A stretch of 50,305 nt of DNA from Nitrospirae bacterium YQR-1 (GTDB lineage: Bacteria > Nitrospirota > Thermodesulfovibrionia > Thermodesulfovibrionales > Magnetobacteriaceae). This document shows, piece by piece, positions 1-7,962 of the stretch. Location of the stretch: positions 1 through 50,305 of the forward strand of contig JAMOBJ010000026.1 of assembly GCA_039908095.1 (NCBI GenBank), read 5' to 3'. Below the pieces are notes generated by a model. That model did no database searches. It worked only from the letters and a program-made list of their open reading frames with translations, and had not been told where the DNA came from. Position numbers and translations under genes: made by a program. How positions within the stretch are numbered: position 1 is the stretch's first letter; each line of letters begins with the position of its first letter.

Positions 1-15
1 TTGACGTACGAGCAT

Positions 16-77
16 AGTACGCCTGTGTCGCTTTCTCCTTGCCGCCTCGTTACTCTTTTGACTGCTACTTGGTATTA
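16..77. repeat. MITE-like dispersed repeat, partial copy at the window edge
   Basis: This stretch matches the right half of the fuller copy at 23252-23368 almost base for base (GCGTCGCTTTCTCCTTGCCG-type core, then TTGACTG..ACTYGGTAT at the end). It sits just after the stop of the minus-strand protease gene. The left end would lie outside the window. Seen directly by comparing the three copies in this window. Confidence 0.65.
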
Positions 78-83
78 TATCTT

Positions 84-1853
84 TTAATTTGGATACAGAG
101 TAATACTCGAACCTGTTTTCCGTAAGCCTGAATTTCCAAATATTCCAGCACCTCCGGTTACAGCATAGACAAAACTGTCGGAGTCAATTATCTTATCTGC
201 TGAGTTGTACAGGTCTATCATGAAAGTGTGCTGACCACTGGTAGTATCAGAAGGTATGTTTAGGGAGCCGGTTAAAGACTTAGTCTGTCCGGAACTTAGT
301 GTGTCTGTGGCCTTAAACGGTGCCCCCTCGTATTCGCCATAAGAATCCAGAATGTAAGATACGGCGGTAATGCTTTGTGATGATGTGGTGTTATTTTTAA
401 TTGATACATAAAATGGACCTATTGTGCCCCCCCTTGAAGCCGTGATAGTTGTAGGAGCGGTTAGTGTTTGAGTTATGTTATCAGTTGCAGTTGCAGTTGT
501 GTCAAGATAAGTGGAAAGACCGTTTACATAAGAGTTTGAAAATTTGCCGTAATAATCAAGTTTGAAAAAATCTTTGCACTCGTAGATATCCCCTGCATAG
601 AGCTGCCCAAGTATCTGGCCGGTTGATTTCAACATAAGAGGTGAGCCGGATGAGCCGGACTCTGTAACACCGGAAAACCACAACACAGTCCAGAAATCAT
701 CTCTGTAAGAATAGTAGCCGGAATAATCCACTCCCTCGGATATTCTTTCGTAACTGGATTGAGGATAATGAATGCCTATGACGTTTTCAGCTATGTCGTT
801 AGTTGTCCAACCGATATAGTATGTTCCGGAGGGCGGGTTACTCCAAAGCTCAAGGAGTGTAAAATCCGAACCACCATTTTCGTATGATTTACCGGTAATA
901 AAGGTAGAACCGTGTACTTGCGTGGCAGCAGCAAGGTTAGGAATAGTGCCGTTACATGATGTAGTGCGATAACCAAAAAAAGCTGTCAAAGTGTTGGCAA
1001 CCGTATTAGTGGATATGCAGTGGTTTGCCGTAAGAAACCAGTTTCTCAAGGTAGTAGTGCTGTCTGCTACTAAAGAGCCTGTACAGGCATACCCGGCACC
1101 ATCCTCTTCAAAATAAATCATAGCGACACTGTTTTTATAGTTGGCGGCTGTGGCAGTTGAACAATTAACATCCACATTACATGAAAGAGCATCATCTTTA
1201 ACAGGTTGATTTGAACTTCCGTCTGCACTTAACGGGCTTACCACGCCATAGCTGATTTTATCAATAACAAGGTCAGCGGGTGTTGAAGAACCTTTATCAA
1301 GCATCTCTATAAACAGATACTCACCGGCAACAACCGGTCCCCAAAACCCTTCAGATTCATTTCTGAAATCCTTTTCAACCGGTCCCTGAGCTGTAGGCTG
1401 TCCTTGTACCCCATAAACATACAGTTTTACATCAGAAGGAATTTTTTTGAAATGAGGTCTGACAAAAACCGCCTCCTTGGCATATATCGCCACACGTCTT
1501 GATGTAAGGCCGTCTTTCGTTTGCGTTACCCTAAACTTTGTGCTAAACATGCCATCCCCGGCTCCGGGAACTGAAACGTGAACCGATACCTGACGTTTCT
1601 TTTCACATTTTTTAGATTTTAACCTGCTGATTTTCTCATACGGCGGGAACACTTCTATTATTTCAGACTCAGACACGGTATTAGTAAAACTAAGTGTGGA
1701 TATGTATGGATCAGCGGCTTTAGTAACAGTGTCTAAGCGCTTTACCGGCAGCACACTTCTGCCCTGCCCAAAAGCGGCTGTGGAAATAGATATTATTAAT
1801 GAAACGGCAAACCCTACCCTGCTTATTATGCTTAACCACCCTTTTCTTTCCAT
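84..1853 (-). CDS. Secreted trypsin-like serine protease (lysyl endopeptidase-like)
   Basis: A predicted secreted protease of about 589 residues. An N-terminal signal peptide (MERKGW followed by a hydrophobic run ending near AAFG) precedes a ~200-residue region of unknown role. The chymotrypsin-fold core follows, with all three catalytic elements: LTANHC (His about 278), SDFTLLEL (Asp about 330) and SGSSGSPL (Ser about 402). This triad style, with GSSGSP instead of GDSGGP, is that of the lysyl endopeptidase/S1 group. Six or more Cys residues could form disulphides. The last ~130 residues read as an Ig/CARDB-like beta domain, possibly for surface or substrate binding. Start choice: an ATG lies six bases upstream, but the strong AAGGAGG site is only two bases from it and eight from the chosen ATG. 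The gene is monocistronic. The cleavage preference cannot be told from the sequence. Confidence 0.85.
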   Translation of the reverse strand: MERKGWLSIISRVGFAVSLIISISTAAFGQGRSVLPVKRLDTVTKAADPYISTLSFTNTVSESEIIEVFPPYEKISRLKSKKCEKKRQVSVHVSVPGAGDGMFSTKFRVTQTKDGLTSRRVAIYAKEAVFVRPHFKKIPSDVKLYVYGVQGQPTAQGPVEKDFRNESEGFWGPVVAGEYLFIEMLDKGSSTPADLVIDKISYGVVSPLSADGSSNQPVKDDALSCNVDVNCSTATAANYKNSVAMIYFEEDGAGYACTGSLVADSTTTLRNWFLTANHCISTNTVANTLTAFFGYRTTSCNGTIPNLAAATQVHGSTFITGKSYENGGSDFTLLELWSNPPSGTYYIGWTTNDIAENVIGIHYPQSSYERISEGVDYSGYYSYRDDFWTVLWFSGVTESGSSGSPLMLKSTGQILGQLYAGDIYECKDFFKLDYYGKFSNSYVNGLSTYLDTTATATDNITQTLTAPTTITASRGGTIGPFYVSIKNNTTSSQSITAVSYILDSYGEYEGAPFKATDTLSSGQTKSLTGSLNIPSDTTSGQHTFMIDLYNSADKIIDSDSFVYAVTGGAGIFGNSGLRKTGSSITLYPN

Positions 1854-1956
1854 TATCATGCCCTCCTTAACTTAAACTCATTCCCGCTCCTATATTTTAA
1901 CATAGCCCGATGCCAACTTTGTTTTTATATATAACAAAAAAATCTTAGTTTTTCTA

Positions 1957-2202
1957 ATGCGTTTGCCCTGGGATTATTACGGTAAAGAGATATTTTTTAG
2001 AGAGAATTTTGGTAAACTAAAAGATATTCTGAAGGATATTAAAGGTAAGTTTATGTTTTCAATAAATGATGTGCCGGAGATTCGGCAGTTATATAAGGAC
2101 TTCATAATCCATGAGGAGCAAACAACATATACAACACCATGAGCGAATAAAAGGAAAAGGGTAACGGAACTGCTGATAATGAACTACGAGCCAAAGCAAT
2201 AA
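1957..2202 (+). pseudogene. Remnant of a Dam/D12-class adenine-specific DNA methylase (C-terminal fragment)
   Basis: The reading frame gives DYYGKEIFFRENFGKL, then KFMFSINDVPEIRQLY and EEQTTYTT. These are the successive C-terminal motifs of D12-class N6-adenine methylases (usually DYYGKD-F-R-DF, then F-LSINDVPEIR, then ETTY). A TGA follows at 2140, and the same frame continues for 19 more codons (KRKRVTELLIMNY) that match the usual family ending ELLItNY. The DPPY catalytic region is missing or scrambled upstream, where only VFLMRLPW remains. The remnant is about 80 residues against about 270 in intact family members. I infer a dead relic truncated at the 5' end and carrying a nonsense codon. 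It cannot be active. Confidence 0.6.
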
Positions 2203-2224
2203 CCACGAACATTGACACCGTGTG

Positions 2225-2262
2225 TGCTGCAGGTCATTTAGTCAATAAAATGACCTGTAGCA
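2225..2262 (+). terminator. Strong hairpin, candidate rho-independent terminator
   Basis: A 15-bp stem (2225-2239 with 2248-2262, one G-T pair) with an 8-base loop is followed by GTTTTATG. It lies downstream of the methylase relic and 150 bases before asparagine synthase. It could end transcription of the former methylase gene. The T tract is short, so termination efficiency is uncertain. Confidence 0.5.
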
Positions 2263-2414
2263 GTTTTATGAAATTTGTAGTGGTTTTATGCAATTACCGT
2301 AGTGACTTTGGCGCAATTTACTTAAGAAAATTAACCATAGATGAACGCAGATAAAAAAAACCTTAAAAAACAATTACTTGTCTGGAGTTTCTTAGCAGAA
2401 ACCACTATAACCAC

Positions 2415-4322
2415 ATGTGCGGGATAGCGGGTTTTTACGGAGATTTTAACCGCAGACTTTTAGATGAAATGTCTGAAGCCATCTCTCATCGCGGCCCTGA
2501 CGGCTCCGGTGATTACTACAATAAGCGAAACGGCCTTGGCCTCTCTCACAGAAGGCTTTCCATTATAGACTTGTCGGAATCCGGCAGTCAGCCAATGTTT
2601 GACGCATCACAAAAAGCGGTTATCACATATAACGGTGAACTCTACAACTACAAGGAGCTGCGGCGGGAGCTTATACAGGAAGGGTTTACCTTTAAGAGCA
2701 CCTCAGATACCGAGGTTGTTCTTAACATGTACATGTGCTATGGACTTGATATGCTAAAGAGGTTAAACGGAATTTTTGCTTTTGCCATTTGGGATATAAG
2801 CAAGAAAATTCTTTTTCTTGCACGGGATCACCTTGGAGTCAAACCCCTTTACTATGCGGCCTCATCAAAGGGTTTTTTATTTGCAAGTGAGCTGAAGGCG
2901 CTCACCAGATATGATGGCCTGGATAAAACCCTTAATTTATACGGAGTTCACTATTATCTGTCATTTTTGTGGTCACCATCGCCTAAAACGATGTTAAAAA
3001 GTGTAAGTAAGTTGCCCCCGGGCAACGCAATGGTTGTAAAAGATGGCCGGATAGAAACAATGTGGCAGTTCTATGAGCTGCCTTATAATGCGCCTGTTGA
3101 TAAAATCTCCGTGAATCAGGCAATTGAGAAAGTGTATGATTCAATATCGGCGGCGGTTGAAAGACAAATGGTCTCAGACGTTGAGGTGGGAGCGTTTCTC
3201 TCAGGTGGCCTTGATTCAAGTGCAGTGGTCTCGTTTGCTAAAAAACATACTGGCAAACTCAAATGTTTTACAATTGGCTTTAAAGATGCCTCTATGCTTG
3301 ATGAGGGGTTTTCAGATGATCTTCCATATGCTAAAAAAGCAGCGGAGCATCTGGGAGTTGAGCTTCACACTGTTTATGCAACCCCTGAGATAGCAAATGA
3401 TTTAACCAAAATGATATACCATCTCGATGAGCCACAGGCCGATATGGCAGCCCTTAATGTGTTGGCGATTTCAAAACTAGCAAGGGACTCCGGCATCAAG
3501 GTGCTGCTTTCAGGGGCCGGTGGCGACGACATTTTTACCGGTTACAACAGGCACCTTGCACTCCTTCTGGATACTTTTGCTTTCAACATTCCAAGATGGG
3601 GCAGGGGGATAGTGGAAAAATTCTCAGAGGTTATCCCAGACTCTAATCCCGCAGGCAGACGGATTTCAAGGTTTTTGAGATACTTTGGCAAAGACATTAA
3701 TGAGCGTATTGCCGGGTACTTTTATTGGCCTGAGCCTAAAATGCAGTTTAAACTTTACAGCTCTGAGACGGTTGACGCTCTTAAGGATGCTCATATGTTA
3801 AATCCACTATTAGAAGCCGTTACCAAATTACCGGATACTCTTGATCCAATAAATAAGATGCTTTATCTGGACTCAAAGTACTTCTTGTCAGACCACAATC
3901 TTAACTATACGGATAAGATGGCAATGGCTGCAGGGGTAGAGGTGCGGGTGCCGCTTATTGATACTGATGTTGTCTCCACAGCTTTTAGTCTTCCTGTAAA
4001 GTATAAGCAAAATGGCAGGGTGGGTAAGTGGATTTTTAAGAAAGCAATGGAGCGAGACTTGCCAAAGGAGATAATTTATCGTCCCAAGACCGGATTTGGC
4101 GTGCCCCTCAGGAGGTGGTTAAAAAAGGAACTGCGCCTGCTTGTTGATGATGTTCTTAGCCGTGAATCTGTGCAAAAAAGGGGGATTTTTAATCCAAGTG
4201 CTGTGGAATTGCTGATTTCTATGGACAGAGCTAATAAACTAGACGGCGCTTACACTATTTTTTCCTTGCTGTGTATTGAACTCTGGTGTAGAATATTCAT
4301 TGATAAGGCCGAATACTTTTAG
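2415..4322 (+). CDS. asnB: Asparagine synthase (glutamine-hydrolysing), AsnB family
   Basis: A 635-residue two-domain amidotransferase. The N-terminal class II glutaminase domain begins MCGIAGF, so Cys2 becomes the nucleophile after Met removal. SHRGPDG (25-31) and YNGELYNY (72-79) are the other hallmark segments. The C-terminal ATP-pyrophosphatase domain carries the PP-loop SGGLDSSA (263-270) and later LSGAGGDD. The enzyme would transfer glutamine-derived ammonia to an aspartate-type carboxylate using ATP. The length fits the group often found in polysaccharide or secondary gene clusters as well as true AsnB, so the substrate may be a sugar acid or peptide rather than aspartate. The start is fixed by the MCGI requirement; no clear ribosome binding site precedes it. 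No pathway partner is adjacent. Confidence 0.9.
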   Translation: MCGIAGFYGDFNRRLLDEMSEAISHRGPDGSGDYYNKRNGLGLSHRRLSIIDLSESGSQPMFDASQKAVITYNGELYNYKELRRELIQEGFTFKSTSDTEVVLNMYMCYGLDMLKRLNGIFAFAIWDISKKILFLARDHLGVKPLYYAASSKGFLFASELKALTRYDGLDKTLNLYGVHYYLSFLWSPSPKTMLKSVSKLPPGNAMVVKDGRIETMWQFYELPYNAPVDKISVNQAIEKVYDSISAAVERQMVSDVEVGAFLSGGLDSSAVVSFAKKHTGKLKCFTIGFKDASMLDEGFSDDLPYAKKAAEHLGVELHTVYATPEIANDLTKMIYHLDEPQADMAALNVLAISKLARDSGIKVLLSGAGGDDIFTGYNRHLALLLDTFAFNIPRWGRGIVEKFSEVIPDSNPAGRRISRFLRYFGKDINERIAGYFYWPEPKMQFKLYSSETVDALKDAHMLNPLLEAVTKLPDTLDPINKMLYLDSKYFLSDHNLNYTDKMAMAAGVEVRVPLIDTDVVSTAFSLPVKYKQNGRVGKWIFKKAMERDLPKEIIYRPKTGFGVPLRRWLKKELRLLVDDVLSRESVQKRGIFNPSAVELLISMDRANKLDGAYTIFSLLCIELWCRIFIDKAEYF

Positions 4323-4344
4323 TTTTTTCAACATAGCGTTCAGT

Positions 4345-5535
4345 TTATGTTGAAACCTCTGAAACCACGTCTAATATGTTTATATAAACGATAACCATTA
4401 AATGGGCAAGGAGGATGGCAAATAAGAAAGGCGCAAAATACATGTATAGCAAGTAATTATAAAACAACATGTCGGTTACAAGCTTTATCACTATGATGGA
4501 AAAAATGGTTACCCCAAAAGCCGGTAATCTCTTTAAAGTCAGCGTTATTAAGGAAATTACGAAAGCCGTTAAAAATGTAAGCACTTTCTGATATTTTTGC
4601 TCTATCGGGGTTATGAAATTTCCGTTAAGCAGCATGTCTATGACGTGGGCGTGATTGTAAATACCATGCATTTTTTTTGAGATTGGAGTTGAATGTATAT
4701 CGCCTAAGGGGTGTGCAGTTGCTGCTATTAGCACTATTTTATCTTTAAAAACTGCCGGCTCCACGTCCTTTACCTTCCAAAAGGGTATCGAGGGGAATTT
4801 CCTGTCTGTATAGTTAATAAGTGTATAATAATAGAAAATACTTTTGTAAAAAGAAGGGATAGCTATGTTGCCAAGCTTACAGTATCTTATACCAGGTGAA
4901 GAAAAATCGAATTCATGGTCTCCATACGGATTATAAGCCTTGCCTCCAAGATATCTGCTTACCACCTCTATAGGAAACGGCAGGTAGTATTTATCGTTAT
5001 TAATATCATAATCTACATCAGTAGCAATATCTTCATTATTATAAGAAACATATCCTGTTTTTATATTTGCAAAGGTAACATTGTCGTTGTTTTCATACAG
5101 TTTTTCTTTTGTTTCATGGTTAATCTGATTTAACAGAAACATGCCAAATTCATCTTTTTCATAGGCAAGTACGACGTTAGACTTTGCATTTTCAAGTATC
5201 TTAATAAGTTTTATATCGTCTTTTAGGTCTCTAATCTTATAGAAAAAAATATCTATACCCAGTACTTTTGGTTTTCCTTCAAGAATCCTTGAAATAACCT
5301 CGCCATATAAAGAACGTTTATACGGTAAAAACCCGTGTCGCTCAACAGTTTCGTCATCTATCTCGACAATTAGTATCGGAGTAGAGCTCTTACTTATAGT
5401 TGGAAACCGCCTGCCATAAAGGTAATCATCTATAATTGGAAGCTTTTCTCTGATTATAAATGAAATATCAGTTACAAAATATACTATTAGGAAAGATAGC
5501 AGAAAAGAATATATATATCTCAAAAAAATTATCAT
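4345..5535 (-). CDS. Orphan CHASE2-domain membrane sensor without output domain
   Basis: A 396-residue membrane protein. A first membrane helix (about residues 6-24) is followed by a ~270-residue extracytoplasmic CHASE2 domain, recognisable by VEIDDETVERHGFLPYKRS, LGIDIFFY and the late IVLIAATAHPLGDIHSTP segment. Three closely spaced membrane helices (about 305-385) end the protein. In most relatives these three helices lead into an adenylate cyclase, kinase or histidine kinase domain; here the reading frame stops after about ten cytoplasmic residues. It may signal through a separate partner or be a truncated form. Its 3' end abuts asnB tail-to-tail, and its 5' end faces the methyltransferase gene, leaving a ~100-base divergent promoter region. 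Confidence 0.8.
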   Translation of the reverse strand: MIIFLRYIYSFLLSFLIVYFVTDISFIIREKLPIIDDYLYGRRFPTISKSSTPILIVEIDDETVERHGFLPYKRSLYGEVISRILEGKPKVLGIDIFFYKIRDLKDDIKLIKILENAKSNVVLAYEKDEFGMFLLNQINHETKEKLYENNDNVTFANIKTGYVSYNNEDIATDVDYDINNDKYYLPFPIEVVSRYLGGKAYNPYGDHEFDFSSPGIRYCKLGNIAIPSFYKSIFYYYTLINYTDRKFPSIPFWKVKDVEPAVFKDKIVLIAATAHPLGDIHSTPISKKMHGIYNHAHVIDMLLNGNFITPIEQKYQKVLTFLTAFVISLITLTLKRLPAFGVTIFSIIVIKLVTDMLFYNYLLYMYFAPFLFAILLAHLMVIVYINILDVVSEVST

Positions 5536-5637
5536 AATCTATTATTATATTACAATAATCTCCTTTTATGAAATCAGTTTTGACACAGTTCAGTTAACAG
5601 ACCCTGTAGAAGTGTACATTTACCGTGCTGAGGTAAT

Positions 5638-7341
5638 TTGCGGATTGAAAACATTGATGGAAATACGCTAAAATACAGTACCGGAGAGATTGTGAACAGG
5701 GCAACAGCTATTAGCGAGATAAGAACAAATACAGAAGATAGCGAATTATTAACTATTAAAGAAGCCAGCGGGTGGGCGACGGAGCATTTAGGTAAAACAG
5801 TAACGACCTCAAATATTTCTTACCTTATCCAATATGGACGGATAAAGAAACTTGGGAGTAATGGCTTAACTCAGATTTCCAAGCAAGAATTAGAACGCTA
5901 CTACAGCTCATATAACGGCAAAAGGGAGCTTTCATGGAAAAATCAACTCGGTGAAGATTTAAACTGGGCTTTATCTTTCGATCAATACAAAGAAGCCGAA
6001 ACGACAAAACACGTTCACCGTCTGCATCCTTATAAGGGTAAATTTATTCCTCAACTCGTAGAGTATTTTCTTGACAGCCACACAGACCACTTCAAAAAAG
6101 AAGTCTATTTCAAAAAGGGCGACATCATTTTGGACCCTTTTGCAGGAAGCGGAACAACCATGGTACAAGCCGGCGAACTTGGGATGCACTCCATAGGAAT
6201 AGACATTTCTGCATTCAATGCGTTAATCGGTAACGTCAAAGTATTAAAATATGATCTTATTGACCTTCAAAACGAAATTGACAGAATTACCAAGGCATTA
6301 AAAGGGTATCTTTCCAACTCACGCACAATTGAGTTTGAAGAAAAACTTTTACAATCACTTTATAAATTTAACAATAAGTATTTTCCTGTGCCAGACTACA
6401 AATACCAGTTAAAGCGTGGAGAAATCAATGAAGACATGTATGGTTCTGAGAAGGAAAAAGATTTTTTGCCAACTTTCAATAAACTTGTGGCGGATTACAA
6501 TATAAAGTTAGGACAAGATAAAGCTGACACATTCCTCAATAAGTGGTATTGTCAGCATATACTGGATGAGGTCGCTTTTGTAATGGGCGAAATCGAAAAA
6601 ATAACAAATGAAGATACAAAAAATATCATAAGCGTCATATTGAGCAGAACTATTCGTTCCTGCCGGGCAACTACCCATGCAGACCTTGCCACTTTGTACG
6701 AACCTGTTACATCAACATATTATTGTGCCAAACATGGGAAGATTTGCAAGCCTATATTGTCGATTATAAAATGGTGGAAAACATACACAAAAGATACCGT
6801 TAAACGTCTGTTACAGTTTAACGAATTGAGGACACAGACTTTTCATGTTTGTTTGACCGGAGACAGCAAAACATTAGATATTTTTAAAGAGCTTCGGAGA
6901 GTAAATTCTGCTTTTGCCGATTTAGCGGATAAACAAAAAATTAAAGGGATTTTTTCCAGTCCACCATATGTAGGACTAATCAATTACCATGAACAACATG
7001 CTTACGCTTATGATTTATTTGGGTTTGAGAGAAAAGATGATTTAGAAATAGGCCCGCTTTATAAAGGGCAGAGTAGCGAAGCAAAGAAAAATTATATTAT
7101 TGGTATCACAGATGTTCTAAATAATTGTAAGAGGTTTTTAGCAGAAGATTACGACATTTTCCTTGTTGCAAATGATAAGCACAATATATATCCTGTTATT
7201 GCTGAAAGAACCGGAATGCGTATTGTAAACCAATATAAACGCCCTGTATTAAACCGGACAGAGAAAGATAAAGGTGCTTATTCAGAAGTCATTTTCCACT
7301 TAAAAGGTTGCCGACGAGTTTTAGGATTCTCTTTGAGGTAA
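5638..7341 (+). CDS. DNA methyltransferase (N4-cytosine/N6-adenine type), 567 aa
   Basis: A SAM-dependent amino-methyltransferase. The N-terminal ~90 residues include a helix-turn-helix-like segment (LTIKEASGWATEHLGKTVTT). HRLHPYKGKFIPQLVEYFL then leads into motif I, ILDPFAGSGTT (about residue 165), which binds SAM. About 270 residues later comes catalytic motif IV, FSSPPYVGLINY (about residue 438), followed by DIFLVANDK. The long insertion between I and IV probably carries target recognition. The start is TTG, chosen because GAGG lies five bases upstream and no better codon is in frame. Sixteen bases separate it from the next methyltransferase gene, so the two form an operon. Base composition is clearly richer in A+T than the genes on either side, which points to acquisition. 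No restriction nuclease is present nearby. Confidence 0.8.
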   Translation: MRIENIDGNTLKYSTGEIVNRATAISEIRTNTEDSELLTIKEASGWATEHLGKTVTTSNISYLIQYGRIKKLGSNGLTQISKQELERYYSSYNGKRELSWKNQLGEDLNWALSFDQYKEAETTKHVHRLHPYKGKFIPQLVEYFLDSHTDHFKKEVYFKKGDIILDPFAGSGTTMVQAGELGMHSIGIDISAFNALIGNVKVLKYDLIDLQNEIDRITKALKGYLSNSRTIEFEEKLLQSLYKFNNKYFPVPDYKYQLKRGEINEDMYGSEKEKDFLPTFNKLVADYNIKLGQDKADTFLNKWYCQHILDEVAFVMGEIEKITNEDTKNIISVILSRTIRSCRATTHADLATLYEPVTSTYYCAKHGKICKPILSIIKWWKTYTKDTVKRLLQFNELRTQTFHVCLTGDSKTLDIFKELRRVNSAFADLADKQKIKGIFSSPPYVGLINYHEQHAYAYDLFGFERKDDLEIGPLYKGQSSEAKKNYIIGITDVLNNCKRFLAEDYDIFLVANDKHNIYPVIAERTGMRIVNQYKRPVLNRTEKDKGAYSEVIFHLKGCRRVLGFSLR

Positions 7342-7356
7342 GGGCACATATCAATA

Positions 7357-7962
7357 TTGAAGAAATCATTAGATTGTTGCTATAATCCCATAGCTGTGGA
7401 AATAGATATTAATAAAAAAAAAATATTAGATATTAATTATAAGCGAATCTGCCAATGTAAACCTACTAATATTAACTGTCTTACAGCTAAAGAATGGCTT
7501 AAAAACCAACTTGGCGTGTGGCAATTCACCTATGAAAAGAGAGATGTAAGAAATAAGAGCACACACCCTGCCACATTCCCAATATCGCTTGCTAAAAAAG
7601 TCATTGAACTATTTACGCATGAGGGTGAATTAGTTGTTGATCCTTTTGTAGGAAGTGGGACTACACTTGTTGCTGCTATGGACGCTAACAGAAACGCAGT
7701 GGGAGTTGACTTGCAATCAAGCTATATAGAGCTTTGCAAAACCCGTCTTTCTAATGAGCATCTTCATAATATGTCAAAGCAGATTCCCATCCAGGACGAT
7801 GCAAGGAATATCTGTGAATATTTTAAAGAAGAAACCATTTCTCTTATATGGACGTCACCACCCTATGCTAATCTTTTAAATCGCCAAAGGAAAAATAAAT
7901 CAAGACGAGACAGGAAGAACGAACAACTCGATAAAACTGACCCAGTGTTAACAAAAAAATGA
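7357..7962 (+). pseudogene. Second DNA methyltransferase, truncated at its C-terminus
   Basis: A 201-residue reading frame with SAM-binding motif I (VVDPFVGSGTT, about residues 91-101) and catalytic motif IV (IWTSPPYANLLNR, about 166-178). In relatives the protein continues for 100 or more residues after the RKNKSRR segment. Here the frame ends a few codons later in KTDPVLTKK, where it runs into the ATG of the next gene in an overlapping ATGA. I infer that a deletion or insertion boundary near 7935 removed the rest of the gene, including late motifs needed for target recognition. The fragment may still fold, but is probably inactive. Together with the upstream gene it looks like the leftover of a two-methyltransferase restriction system. 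Start is TTG. Confidence 0.65.

Noticed and set aside
4326..4355. Perfect 10-bp inverted repeat TTTCAACATA/TATGTTGAAA between asnB and the CHASE2 gene
   Set aside because: It overlaps the CHASE2 stop codon and has no T-run after the stem on either strand, so I did not call a terminator.
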